This document shows positions 11,647 to 23,641 of a DNA stretch of 64,000 bases, in pieces. The stretch comes from Sipunculus nudus (Eukaryota > Annelida > Sipuncula > Golfingiida > Sipunculidae). The DNA lies in NCBI GenBank assembly GCA_026874595.1, contig CM049321.1, positions 13,969,479 to 14,033,478 on the forward strand, written 5' to 3'. The position numbers and the translations under genes are program-made. Under the pieces are notes generated by a model. That model had not been told where the DNA came from. It made no database searches and was given only the letters and a program-made list of their open reading frames with translations. Position 1 is the stretch's first letter. Every line of letters starts with the position of its first letter.

Positions 11647-13148
11647 AAGCCCCGTTCCCACTTTCACGAATTTGACGCCGAATCGCCACGAACTTACATC
11701 ATTAAAATTCGTAGAGACGTCGTGGGAGTGTCGTAGATGATGTCTTAAACATTCGGTAATGTTCGTAGCGAGGTCTTGAGCACTCAGAATTTGTGGCGCT
11801 ATTTTTGAAATGTTCAAAAATTAAGCTTTGTCGTCACAAGTCGTAGCTAAGTCGTAACAGTTTCTTGGTAAGTCGTATGAGAGTCTTCATAATTCTTGTA
11901 AATTCGTGATGTAAAACAATGTCACGAATGCTCACGAAGGACAATGACATCGACACGACTCAACACGACTACAATACGACTACCACAAGAACCTCTCAAG
12001 AGAGAGTCACGTTCATAAAGCCCCTTCCTACTTTCACGAATTTGGTGACGAATCATCAAGAACTGACATCATAATGTGACGGAAAATTTTATTTTCTTGG
12101 TGATTTTTAACTTCTTACAAACCAATGAGGAATAAGGTTTAGAAGTAAGAACACTGTGTAGATTTGTAAATTTGCTTTAAAGAAGATTTGTATTGTGGTT
12201 ATTGGTTCCAACTAAATTTGAACTAAAATAATTTGAAGAAGCTGAATCAAATTACGTTTCCTTTGTAATTTGTTACTTCTTGTAAACAAACAAGGAAGTT
12301 TTTGCACTGAAAAAAACATGTAGTTTCGTAAATTTGTTTTAAAGAAATTTTTTATCGTGGATATTGGTTGACAAAATAAATTTGAACCAAAACAGTTTTA
12401 AGAAGCTGAATATATTATACAGTTTCGTCATACTTAAACATATGGTCAATATAATAAATTATGAATTTCCTATTTTACTATGGGAGAATAAACTGAGCCT
12501 AACACAAATTGATATTAACAGAATCTTATATCACATTGAGAGCTGAATCAATAAGATATTTTAACCAATATTTTGCGAATACAGATATTTTACATCCGAT
12601 TAAGACGGTCGTCTACTTGGACTTAAAGAAGTTAACGTCGTATTTGCCACCACATAAATAAGTCGTAATTGTCTAATCACTCAAACAAATAAGACATATA
12701 TTATCAGTGTTTTAAACTAGATAACTTTTGTCAAATTAAAATATCTGGAGAAGTTGAGTAAAGTGTTGTTATGGTGTCCTTTTACTAATATCGGCTTCTT
12801 TGTGACATTACAATAGCTATATATCACATGTATAGCTATCTAACAATCCGTAGCAAAATTGAATGATCGTAGGAGTATCGTCCACAAGTCGCAGACCAAT
12901 CGTGGAAATATCTTACCAGTATCTTAGACGTCGTTACGGAGCCGTGAACATTCTTAAAAGTGTCCTGTCATATCGTGCTGGCTTCGTGTCACTGTCGTAG
13001 CCAATCGTACTGGCATCGTACTCCTTTCGTACAATATCGTGGTCGTGATGGAATTTTTATCACCCGACAGGCCGATTGGCCACGAATCGCCACGAATTCA
13101 ACATCGTGGCGAATCGGCGTCAAATTCGTGGAAGTGGGAACGGGGCTT
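11647..13148. mobile_element. ~1.5-kb non-autonomous TIR transposon
   Basis: Left end AAGCCCCGTTCCCACTTTCA then CGAATTTGACGCCGAATCGC; the right end is its inverse, giving TIRs of about 45 bp. Flanks are TTAA on the left and TTTA on the right, so TTAA-type target duplication is possible but imperfect. An extra direct copy of the left end lies at 12018-12080, suggesting nesting or an internal duplication. The arms are full of TCGTA/CACGA words. No ORF of transposase size. Confidence 0.85.
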
Positions 13149-13223
13149 TAGAGAACATCTTGTCATGCTAAACAAACAGCTATATAAGAATATATTCATA
13201 TTAATTTCTACTGCTGTGATTAG

Positions 13224-13228
<5 letters not shown>

Positions 13229-13299
<71 letters not shown>
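13229..13299. repeat. (TA)n microsatellite
   Basis: About 70 bases of uninterrupted TA dinucleotides. The ORF crossing it (IYIYIY) is an artefact. Confidence 0.98.
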
Positions 13300-13301
<2 letters not shown>

Positions 13302-14716
13302 GTATATTCCAGTTAGGATCAGGGTTAAAAGAGAGGCACATGCAGGAGAGGTTTACTGTTTGCACAGAGGGGCTAATGCCCAAATGACGGCACAAACAGG
13401 GGCATCAATACAGGGGGGAAAGGGGTATAAATCCCACCCTCAACTTTCTAGCAAGGGGGATGGTCAGTGTAATCAGTGTAATTCCAAGTAAAATATTTAT
13501 ATATTGGAAATGAAATATATCAATAATCATATCAATGATATATATATATATCCAAACAGGTTGTCCAAACCTTGATTACCCTCCCATGAGTGCAAGTCCC
13601 CCCCCCCCCCCCCCCGCCTTTGTAGATAAATTGACGTCACTGGTCACAACTCAGTCAGGCTGCGCTACACCCCTTATGCCGTGTTCTCTTTGCATTCCTT
13701 CCAATATTTGATTTCAATCAACCACTGCTTCCACTTGCATTATATTACGTTTTGCTGTAGACCATCAAGGTATTGATACAAGGTCAAGAATTGATACATT
13801 GCCAAGTTTTTCTCTGCTTAGCATAGTCCCATGAATACAATGCTTTCCTGGTGGTGATCCCTGCAAGTGAAAAGAGAGTTTAAACCCTCAAACCACTTTG
13901 GATCAGTGGTTGTGTGATATCACTACCGGTGAGTGATAATGATGAGATGTCATCTGGTGAGAAAGGTGAAACAAAGGATTGATGGAAGAGACAAGTCTAC
14001 TTCCAACCATTCATGTAATAATTAATTCCGCATCAGTCAGTTTGTTCATGGTCCTGCATAGACTATGGATCTTCTAGATCTTGTAATACTTGTCAGGAAC
14101 ACCATGTGACCTGCTGCTGTCAGGTTTAAAGTTTTTATTGTACATTTAAATACGCACAAGTAAGAAATAAGAAATGTCACCCAAAATGTAGAGCTCGGTC
14201 CATGTGTCTGCATAAACTGTATATATAGATACAGCCCCACCCTGTCTTGTTGCAGTCAGTAGGACAGGATAAATACTTCAATACATTGTATTTGACAAAA
14301 ACAGGTTTTGTATAGTCATTAATTTAATTACAAACTTTTGCAGAACTATCACCCTATGTCTCCTACATGTGTGATATATTTTTTCTTAAGTAAGTTTACT
14401 ATAACTAGGTTTTACTATACAAACATATATAATTATATATATATATATATTATATATATGTATATTATATATAACGTTGTGTATATGCACGGAATGCTGT
14501 ACCACTGACCTGTTTGTCTTTGATGTAAAAATCTGTGCAAAGTTATACAAATAATATTAACACATACATTGTGTACATTAAATGATTGCCGAGAATCAGT
14601 TTTTGAGTTCAAATTATTTTTCTTTAGTTCGCAAGAAAAATTAACAGAACACTTCACAAAAATAAAGAGGACCGGAGAATCACCATTGGATTCTAGGTAA
14701 AATGATAAACATAATT
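13300..14716. other. intergenic, no gene seen
   Basis: Contains a C-run at about 13599-13615 and an AT-rich patch at 14430-14475. No coding or RNA feature recognised. Confidence 0.5.
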
Positions 14717-16225
14717 ATCAGTCTGCCATTTCACGCATATACGCGCACATGGAAACACAGCTTGAAGGTGCAAAGGAACGGCTTGACAATTCCAACGTTC
14801 TGCCTGAATCCAGCGTTACGGAATATAAGACAAGCCTTTATTTTTCTAGCAAGCATGAAATTTTTATGGCAAGCATTTACAGCATAGGTAGTAAGCACAG
14901 CACAGGTATTTGTTCAGTAACCATGACAATCTTACATCACTGGGTGTATATATTTGTACATGATCACACAGTAAAAGCAAATCAGAGACATTTTGCATAA
15001 TCACGCATGAGTAAAAGCAAATAACAGACATTTTACAAATAACAGAGAATCTATTCTACACCTAAACTGGTTTAATGAATCAATAAATGAATGTATCATT
15101 CTATATATCACATTAGCTTTCACATTGCTGATTAGTGAGATACTTAATTGTCCTAAAGTCTTACTATATCTAGCTGTTTGGCACCGTTTGACTCGTAGCC
15201 TTTTTCCTTACCTTCGGGTGTTAAAAAGCCTAAAAGCGCGTGAGAAGGATCAGCCATGATAGCCTTTGCTTTCCGTGTGACATTACAACAGTAGAGCTCA
15301 TACAACATTTTTAGTTCACTCTGTGAACTTATGCCATGGCGCAGCGTCCGCCGTCCACTGTCCACTGTCAACCGTCCACCGTCTGTTACCAAATATCTCA
15401 ACAGCCACAGCAGCTACCTTCATGAAACTTTGCAGAATTATTGATCATGGGATGGAGATGCAAAAATAAGCTTTTGGTGGCGCCACCTATGTTGACCTAC
15501 TTTCTGCGGGACGAAATGGTCTTTTCAACTTCTTCCAAGATAAGTCATAAATTATTATCAGTCAGGTCATTTTCAAGATGGCGTCTCTACGGAACTTCAA
15601 ATCGTGTCTAGCGCAAAATATGACAACTTGATGTGTTTCCATACAGGATGTATTGTCTGATACCAAATATCTGAGGAACTGCTGCAGCCTTCAGTTTCAA
15701 ATTTCACAGGAATATTGATCATGTGACTGCTGAATGATTTTGACCTGCAGGTGGCGCCACCTGTGTTGACCTACTTTCTACAGGCTGTAATGATCTTTTC
15801 TGCTTTTTCCAAGATATGTCATAAAGTATTAATATTTTGGTCTTCATATCATAGTCAGCAGTTCCTTATAGGAAGGAGAATAATTTGAGAATAAATTCAG
15901 TCAAGTCTTTTTCAAGATGGCATCTTTACAGAACTTCAAATTCTGTCGATTGCAAATATGACAACTTGATGTGTTTCTATATACATGATGTATTGTCTGT
16001 TACCAAATATCTGAGGAACTGCTGCAACCTTGAGTTTCAAATTTCACAGGAATATTGATCATGTGACTGCTGAATGATTTTGACCCGCAGGTGGCGCCAC
16101 CTGTGTTGACCTACTTTCTACAGGCTGTAATGATCTTTTCTGCTTTTTCAAAGATATGTCATAAAGTATTAATATTTTGGTCTTCATATCATAGTCAGCA
16201 GTTCCTTAGAGGAAGGGGAATAATT

Positions 16226-17971
16226 GTATCCGCCAAAACAGAGTTTTGCGGATACTATGTTTTCAGCTGCACGCCGCCGCCACCGCCGCCGCGTAGGTGT
16301 CCGGAGTACTCCTCCGTAACCGCTGGGCCGAATTTTACGAAACCCGGGATTACGTTCGGGTCACATGTGAACTGCTGCGCCCCGATTTTGTTTTGACCTC
16401 TGACCTTTCCTCTGCACTCTGCGTTCGTTTGTGCGTCTATTTCCACACATAAACCCACATATCTCGGGAACCGTTTGACCGATCAGGAAAATTTTTTTTG
16501 CACAAATGTAGCCCTTGGAGAGCTTTATAACATACTCAAAAAATGGTGGCGCCACCTACAACCATGTTTGCACAGTGTCCATCTGTTCGTCTGCCTTGGG
16601 TTAAAATCACTCATATCTCTGGAGTGACTAGACTCATTCACCTGAAATTCGGCATGCGTAAACATCCTGGAAAGCTTTTCTGATTTTATGACAGTTGGCG
16701 CCACCTACATTCACGTTTACACTGCAGACATCCAAGCTCATATCTCGGGAACCGTTTGACCGATCAGGAAAATTTTTTTTGCACAAATGTAGCCCTTGGA
16801 GAGCTTTATAACATACACAAAAAATGGTGGCGCCACCTACAACCATGTTTGCACAGTGTCCATCTGTTCATCTGCCTTGGGTTAAAATCACTCATATCTC
16901 TGCAGTGACTTGACTAATTCACCTGAAATTCGGCATGCGTATACATCCTAGATAGCTTTTCTGATTTTATGACAGGTGGCGCCACCTACATTCACGTTTA
17001 CGCTGCAGACATCCAAGCTCATATCTCGGGAACCGTTTGACCGATCAGGAAATTTTTTTTGCACAAATGTAGCCCTTGAAGAGCTTTATAACATACACAA
17101 AAAGTGGTGGCGCCACCTGCAACCATGTTTGCACAGTGTCCATCTGTTCATCTGCCTTGGGTTAAAATCACTCATATCTCTGCAGTGACTCGACTAATTC
17201 ACCTGAAATTCGGCATGCGTATACATCCTGGATAGCTTTTCTGATTTTATGACAGGTGGCGCCACCTACATTCACGTTTACGCTGCAGACATCCAAGCTC
17301 ATATCTCGGGAACCGTTTGACCGATTGGGCCAAAATTTTGCATGTGTATAGATCTCACATAGCTCTTTATCATACGCAAAACTGGTGGCGCCACCTGCAG
17401 CCATTTTTACACAGCTCCTGTCTGTTTGTCTACCATGGGATAAAATCACTCATATCTCGGCAGTGGTTTGACATATCTGCCTAAAATTTTGCAGGTTTAT
17501 ACATCCCCGACAGCTCTCTTGATTTATGACAGGTGGCACCACCTGCATTCTAGTTTATGCAGCAGACATCCAAGCTCATATCTTGGGAACCGTTTGACCG
17601 ATTGGGCCAAAGTTTTGCATGTGTATAGTTCTCACATAGCTCTTTATTATACGCAAAACTGGTGGCGTCACCTGCAACCATTTTTGCTCAGCGTCCATCT
17701 GTTTGTCTGCCACGGGCTAAAATCACTCCTATACATGTAGTGGTTTGACTTATCTGCCTTAAATTTTGCATATGTATACAACTTGGATGGCTTTCTGGAT
17801 TTTGTGGTAAGGGGGGCAACCTACATACACAATTTGGCTGCAGACATCCATGCTAATATACAACACTTCACTCTATTTCCCCTTGCCACTCGATCCATGC
17901 CTCACTTCACCCGTTCCACTCTGATTTAGGCGAATACACGTAGTCTCTTGTCGACTACCCGTATTCTAGTT
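16226..17971 (+). mobile_element. non-autonomous Helentron-like (HINE) element
   Basis: 1746 bp. The 5' end GTATCCGCCAAAAC pairs with GTTTTGCGGATAC (hairpin 16226-16255). The 3' end has a hairpin, GAATACACGTAGTC../..GACTACCCGTATTC (17932-17966), followed by CTAGTT. The neighbouring monomer at about 15880 gives the empty site AATT|TGAG, so insertion was between two Ts with no target duplication, as in Helentrons. The core is five ~280-bp tandem repeats, also typical of HINE/pearl elements. No Rep/helicase ORF. Confidence 0.8.
16458..17850. repeat. five ~280-bp tandem repeats with GGTGGCGCCACC palindromes
   Basis: CATATCTCGGGAACCGTTTG starts near 16458, 16739, 17020, 17300 and 17577 (spacing 281, 281, 280, 277). 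Each unit is two ~140-bp halves, each half ending in a GGTGGCGCCACC-type palindrome. Many short ORFs here are translations of this repeat, not genes. Confidence 0.95.
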
Positions 17972-19720
17972 TGAGTATAAATTCAGTCATTTTCAAGATG
18001 GCATATCTACGGAACTTCAAATTGTGACAATTGCAAAATTTGACAACTTGATGTGTTTCCAAACATGATGTATTGTCTGTTATCAAATATCTTAGGTACT
18101 GCTGCAGCCTTCAGTTTCAAATTTCACAGGAATATTGATCATGTGACTGCTTAATGATTTTGACCTGCAGGTGGCGTTACTTTCAGCAGGCTGTATTGGT
18201 CTTTTCTGCTTTTATCCATAATATGTCATTAAGTATTTATTTGTTATAATCTGCTAAAATAGAGTCTCCTCTGAGACTCTTGGACTGATCTTTCTGAAAC
18301 ATTTTTTTAATCACCTGCCAAAATGAACAGTAATTCACAGAGTGAACATTAGACCCCTGGGTCTCTTTTTTTCATTCCTTAGGCCCAATTTTTTACTCAA
18401 ACGATTCTTTCAAGTACTTTTTGACTGGACACTGCAATTTCCAAACCAGCCCGCAGTACAAAACAAAAGTACAGACTGTATTACTGATATGTAGAACCCT
18501 GCATGGGCAACAGCTTTCTTTGTAAAGGAAGGGAGGGATCCTCATGATGCCAGTACACGTGCTCACAACGCCCCCGTACACAAGATGGCACAATTAAAAA
18601 AATATATTAAAAGGACTGAGTAGAAGCAAGCTTTCCTCGGATATACCGAACATGTGAGACAATAACCCAATATTTGACGCCATCTTGATAAAACATCTTT
18701 AATAGGCGAGGGTGATAGTTAAGTTTCCACTTCAAAGGAATAAAGCGCCAACGTATAAACATAGCATTTGTGAGATATTTACAGAGAAGTTATAGTTGTA
18801 TCACCAGACAAAGTCAGGGATTCTATGGTTTAAGCATCCCCCCTCCTGCCGCAGAAAAGTTTTGTCTGAAAGTAAAATATATATATTTCATTGATCTTTA
18901 TCGATCTTTACATATATACATAGGTATTGGTGAGAGACCTATTTAAGATGAGGCCATGACCTTTACCAGGAGAGTGACCTTGACCTTGAATAGCTCAATT
19001 TTTTTTATGAAAATCACACAAAATCTTAAATATCTCAAGAAAGATTGCAAAGATTGATTCAGAATTTAAGCTGACCAACGATCTTGGACAGCTTTATCTT
19101 GTATGGAAAGCTGGTGACGCCACCTATTATCCTTTTCTTGTTTTCGCGCGTTTTTTACCCCGATCATTCTCACATGATCGTGCTGACAGTATAAAAAATT
19201 ACAAAATTATTAGATTTATTTCATATTATGCATATGCATCGCAGAAAATCTTGAATATCCAAAAAAAGAATGCACGGATTCTTCGAATAAAATCATGCTT
19301 ACCAAAGATCTTGGATAGCTTTGTCCCAATCAAGAGACTGGTATCACCACTTCGTATTCTTTCCTTGTTTTATTGCCCCTTGTACCTTGATAATTCTCAC
19401 TTGATAGTACTGATAGCATTATAAGTAAAAAAGCTAATGGACAGATTTCTTTCGTATTATGCACATGCACAGATATGGGTTAGAGGATGAAGTCTTTGTA
19501 AATTGGGCGTCATGGCATATTAAGAGTTGACTTGACCTTGAATATTTTAATATATGATGAATAAAAGCAAAAACAATGTTTCTTATTTTGGCAGATGTAT
19601 TTTTTTTTAAATCAAAGTGAAAGGTGTTGGATGATAAGCTGTCGAAAGAGTTGACCTTTACCTTAACGATCAAGGCCAAATCTGCCGATGCATAGAATTT
19701 TTGTAACTGTCCTTAAGTTT

Positions 19721-19724
<4 letters not shown>

Positions 19725-19751
<27 letters not shown>
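19725..19751. repeat. 27-base A run
   Basis: Homopolymer inside the duplicated block; the paralogous site near 56075 has only 8 As. Confidence 0.95.
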
Positions 19752-20275
19752 CCAAAACAGGGTCCCTGCGACTTTGTTATTTTATGAATTAAGGAAAAAC
19801 CTTGATTTTCTTTAAAAGCTAATGTTACTCTTCAGGACGGCCAAATATCAAAACAACTGATCTATTTTTGATCATATTTAGCATAAATATTTCTCTATAT
19901 ATGTCCTATGAACTTGCAAGAAATTAGGTCAGTTTTGTGTTATTTCTTGAAGTTAAGGGGCCGAACATAATGCACTCATGTTAAAAAAAATCATGGAAGG
20001 ATATTCACTCACTTAACATGATAGGTTTTGAAGTTAGAGACTTTTTTTCCAGATATATACCGTTATTTAATCAAGATTCAATTTTATATCCAAAATTAGA
20101 TCTGAATTTTGTAAATCTTTAAGTTACTAGCATAAATAAAAATCAGTACCTCAAATTTTGCTCAACTTTGACCATGGCACGTTTATCCCCCCTGTAAGTA
20201 CTATAGATTATTCTTTTACTGCATGTACACTTAAATATTTAATCGATTTAAAATATGAAATTTGAAAATAAACTA

Positions 20276-21399
20276 GTATGTTCTTCACCTGAGGACCTCC
20301 TCTTAAATCAACCTCCTGGATGTACTCTATCCACTTTCAAAGTTTTGTGCTTTTATCCGATCTTAAACGTTATGGTCCAAATTTGACGCCAAGCCACCTG
20401 ACTAAAAGCAAATCTTGATCGTACACCCCTTGATCGTAACCACCCAAGTTGTGTTCCATGCAGAATGTGCCAGTACAACTAATATATCGCATTGTAACCT
20501 TTTGGTTTTAATAATATTGTCGGTTTATTTGACAATGCAGTCTGAATGATTTTATTTCTATGTAATGTTTTAATTTGTATTGAATTTGGAAACAGTGATG
20601 TATAAGTGGTAATTTATCAAAATATTATTCGGAATGAGCTCGCGATCTTGTAACATGGCGGTTATGATAGTTAATAAAATAATTCTAATAAAAAATCAAT
20701 TTTGCTGGACCAGAAGTTTACATTTTGAATTGGCAACGATTTACATAGATCCGTTGCAATGAATTACAAGAACAAACAAAAATATTAATGTTAGGTTGAT
20801 TTTTATCAGAAATATGATTTATCGGTCATATTTATATAGTTCGAACACCAGGAGTCGCTAAGGCAACTGTCCGTTATCATAAACATTTAATACTCTATCA
20901 AAAACTGAATCACAAACTCAACAATAGTAAACAAGAAAAATATTTACACATTTTTTTCGTTTATACACTTAATATCTGCGTGTAATGTTTGCATGTAGCT
21001 TTCCCAGTCCCTAATTTGAGAAACTGTATTGTCACGTGACTATTCTACACTTTTTGGGCTACAGGTGTATAATATAACAATGTAAATGGTAATGATAGAA
21101 AGAGCACTTCTTTGGCTTTCTTTTGGCATATAATAAAGTATATTTCATTAAACCGCAGTGGATCTAAGGTTATTTTCCTTCCCTACCCCTCTTCATTTTT
21201 ATGTGAAAAGAGGGTACTTTGATACGCAAGGCCAGATGGTTTTCAGGCTCTAAAACTTATCTCGTAGGTATTCCGTGAGGGCACCCCCTCTGAAATCATC
21301 CGTTTTGGTGTACTCTATCCATATACAAACTTTGGTGCTTTTATCCGGTCTGTAACGATATGGCCAAAATCTGACGCTAAGCCACCTGACTAATCTGTG
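20276..21399. other. intergenic between duplicated block and HINE fragment
   Basis: A ~120-bp direct repeat (GTACTCTATCCA.. to AAGCCACCTGACTAA) flanks part of it at about 20320-20405 and 21310-21394. No gene recognised. Confidence 0.5.
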
Positions 21400-21800
21400 C
21401 ATCTGTTCTGACACATTAACCAACATATTTTCGAACTCGTTTGACCAGTCAGGCTATAAATTTTACACAAATGTAGCCCTTGGCTAGCTTTATAACATAC
21501 ACAAAAATGGTGGCGCTACCTGCAATCATTTTTGCGCAGCGTCCTGTTATTTGTCTGCTGTTTGATAAAATCACGGATATACAAGAAGTGGTTTGACTTA
21601 TCGGCCTACAGTTTTGCATATGTATACAACTTGAATAGCTCTCTGGATTTTGTGACAGGTTGCGCCACCTACATACGCATTTCGGCTACAGACATCCACT
21701 CTTATTTCCCCTTGCCACTCAATCCATGCCTCCCTTCACCCATCCCACTCTGATTTCGGTTGATACACGTAGTCGCTTGTCGACTACCCGTATTCTAGTT
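21400..21800 (+). mobile_element. 5'-truncated HINE copy
   Basis: Matches the last repeat and 3' end of the element at 16226-17971: CACAAATGTAGCCCTTGG, TGGTGGCGCTACC, then the hairpin ACACGTAGTCGCTTGTCGAC and TATTCTAGTT ending at 21800. Confirms CTAGTT as the true 3' terminus. Confidence 0.8.
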
Positions 21801-21994
21801 ATATATGTATAGGAAAAAGACCAACAATCATATTTTTTAAGATCCAATAATTTATGGACCCAATTATTCCTTTTATATATTTATATATGTTTGGAAAAAA
21901 GATCAAATAGTTTATTACATAAAACCCATATCTCAAAGAAAACATGTTTAATCTTTCCCAGATTCACAGGGATGATTGGACGGGACTGAAGTTG

Positions 21995-22125
21995 GATCGA
22001 TATTCGAAATTTGATATTCGCATATGAATATCGAATATCACTTTAACCAGGGATATGCGATATTCGCATGCAAAATCGAACATCACTCACACCATACAAA
22101 TATCGAATATCAGTCGAATATCTAA
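21995..22125. repeat. GATATTCG satellite, left remnant
   Basis: Repeats of GATATTCGCATGCAAAATCG and ATATCGAATATC as in 26520-27260, separated from the main array by the Gypsy element. Confidence 0.85.
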
Positions 22126-22321
22126 ATGCAGTTTTAACAATAGTCTCTTTTGTTATTTTAACTGTGGAAATAACAATTAATGTGCAACAATGTAACATGA
22201 ATTTTAATATTACTTTATCACTTAGAATAACAAGGATGTGGGTAGACTACCACAGAGCCTTGGGAAATTACCAAAGGGATTATTCTGCCCTGTATATATG
22301 GTAATATCCACTAACACACAA

Positions 22322-22657
22322 TTAATAATTCAATCTGTCGGGTGGTTTCCGAGCACGTCCCGAAAGACGTACTGGATCAACTGGTATCGCAGGCAATTTG
22401 CGTCGTGGTGTAGTTTGTTTGTTTGTCAACTCACTGGCTTGTTCAATGTTTTCAGCTGGTACCACAGGTACTTTCAACTTAGTTCCATCATTGACTACCG
22501 GCTCAACAGGCAAGTTACTGGCAGAATTCCCCTTGGACTGAACAACTTGAGATTTTTCTTTAGGATCAGGTGCAACTTCTGGAATAGCTGTCCTAGGCTG
22601 ATTGTCACATCTACAGCGAATTTGATCATCATGTCTACGTATCAACCGACCATCCAC
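22322..22657 (-). pseudogene. Gypsy pol C-terminal tail
   Basis: A hydrophilic tail after integrase ending LSGRARKPPDRLNY and a stop. R-RKPPDRL endings are common in K02A2.6-like Gypsy polyproteins of invertebrates. Confidence 0.65.
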
Positions 22658-22689
22658 ACTGATCAGTACTGAGAGGGGTCCTGTAGTTT

Positions 22690-23614
22690 TTCCTACTACT
22701 CCCTCAAGCCAAATTAGACCAGAGCTAAAGTTCTTGGCATATACTAAGTCTCCCTCCAGAAATGGCGTACCCGCGAAGAGAAATCATGATAAAATTTCTG
22801 TCGTGCTTGATGTTGGCGTACATGGGAACCCACATTAGGAAACAAATCCAGATGACTTCTGGGCTGTCGACCAAATAACATCTCAGCAGGAGACACACCT
22901 GTAGTTGTTTGAGGAGTAATCCTGTATTGAAACAGAAATCTTGGTAACCGTGTTTTTATGGTCCCATCGGTTATTTTTCCTCATGTCAGCCTTGAAGATT
23001 TGCACTCCCCTTTCAGCTAACCCATTCGTGGCTGGGTGAAAGGGAGCCGATCTTACGTGAACCATACCATTCTGTCTGATAAACTCTTGAAACAATTCAC
23101 AGGTGAACACTACAGCATTGTCCGAAACAGTAGTATCAGGCAATCCATGCACAGCAAACTGTAAACTCAGTTCCTCAATTGTTCTTTCTGCTGTGAGGGA
23201 TTTCATAGGAATTACATCCATCCATTTAGTAGTTGCATCCACAATAAAAAGAAACATCAGGTTTAAATATGGTCCTTCAAAGTCAATATGTAACCTCGTC
23301 CAAGGCTTAGCAGCCCATTCCCAGGGATGTAATGGTGACTCTAGAGGGCTGCGATTTCTCTGACAAATATCACACTGACGAACGGCAGATTCTATCTGTG
23401 AATCCATACCTGGCCACCAAACATATTATCTAGCAAGACCCTTCATACGTGAAATTCCTGGATGGGCTGCATGCAGTTGTGTTGTCACAGCATCTCGACA
23501 CATTGGTGGAACCACCACACGCGAACTCCATAGTATGCAGCCTTTGTGTACACTCAACTCATTTTGCCTTGCTTTGTAGGGTCTCATCTCTTTATTCCTG
23601 ATATCATCTGGCAA
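22690..23614 (-). pseudogene. Gypsy integrase
   Basis: Zinc-binding HHCC (LHAAHPG.. to ..CDICQRN), then the catalytic core with Asp in HIDFEGPY, Asp in VSDNAVVF and Glu in GLAERGVQIF. An in-frame TAA lies just before YVWWPG (about 23423), and a frameshift near 22980 moves the rest (AEMLFGRQPRS..) to another frame. Confidence 0.85.
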
Positions 23615-23641
23615 TCCATGAAAAATATATCTGTATACTTG

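Larger units (their letters stand above)
15299..18363. mobile_element. inserted element with tandem monomers, itself holding a Helentron-like insertion
   Basis: The empty site is visible at 54940-54950 (GTAGAGCTTTTTTACATTCC). Near each end lies an inverted copy of GTTCACTCTGTGAAC (15314-15328; inverse at 18333-18347). The interior has ~333-bp monomers (ACCAAATATCTGAGGAACTG.. then CAGGTGGCGCCACCTG) beginning near 15380, 15660, 15997 and 18078. The last spacing is regular only if 16226-17971 is removed. No coding capacity, so non-autonomous; class unresolved. Confidence 0.8.
14717..20275. repeat. segmental duplication, left copy
   Basis: 14717-15298 matches 54368-54944, and 18364-20275 matches 54945-56605, in the same order and strand (for example CACGCATATACGC.CACATGG and CATTCCTTAGGCCCAA). 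The left copy is interrupted by an insertion at 15299-18363 that the right copy lacks. The A-run at 19725-19751 is 27 bases here and 8 in the other copy. Confidence 0.9.

Noticed and set aside
13039-13491. 150-codon + ORF
   Set aside because: It runs through a TIR end and a long (TA)n tract (IYIYIY), so it is an artefact.
16091-17740. several 64-101 codon ORFs on both strands
   Set aside because: Translations of the Helentron core and monomer repeats; they recur with the repeat and change frame.
22238-22672. 144-codon + ORF
   Set aside because: Antisense of the Gypsy pol tail; the - strand carries the recognisable protein.
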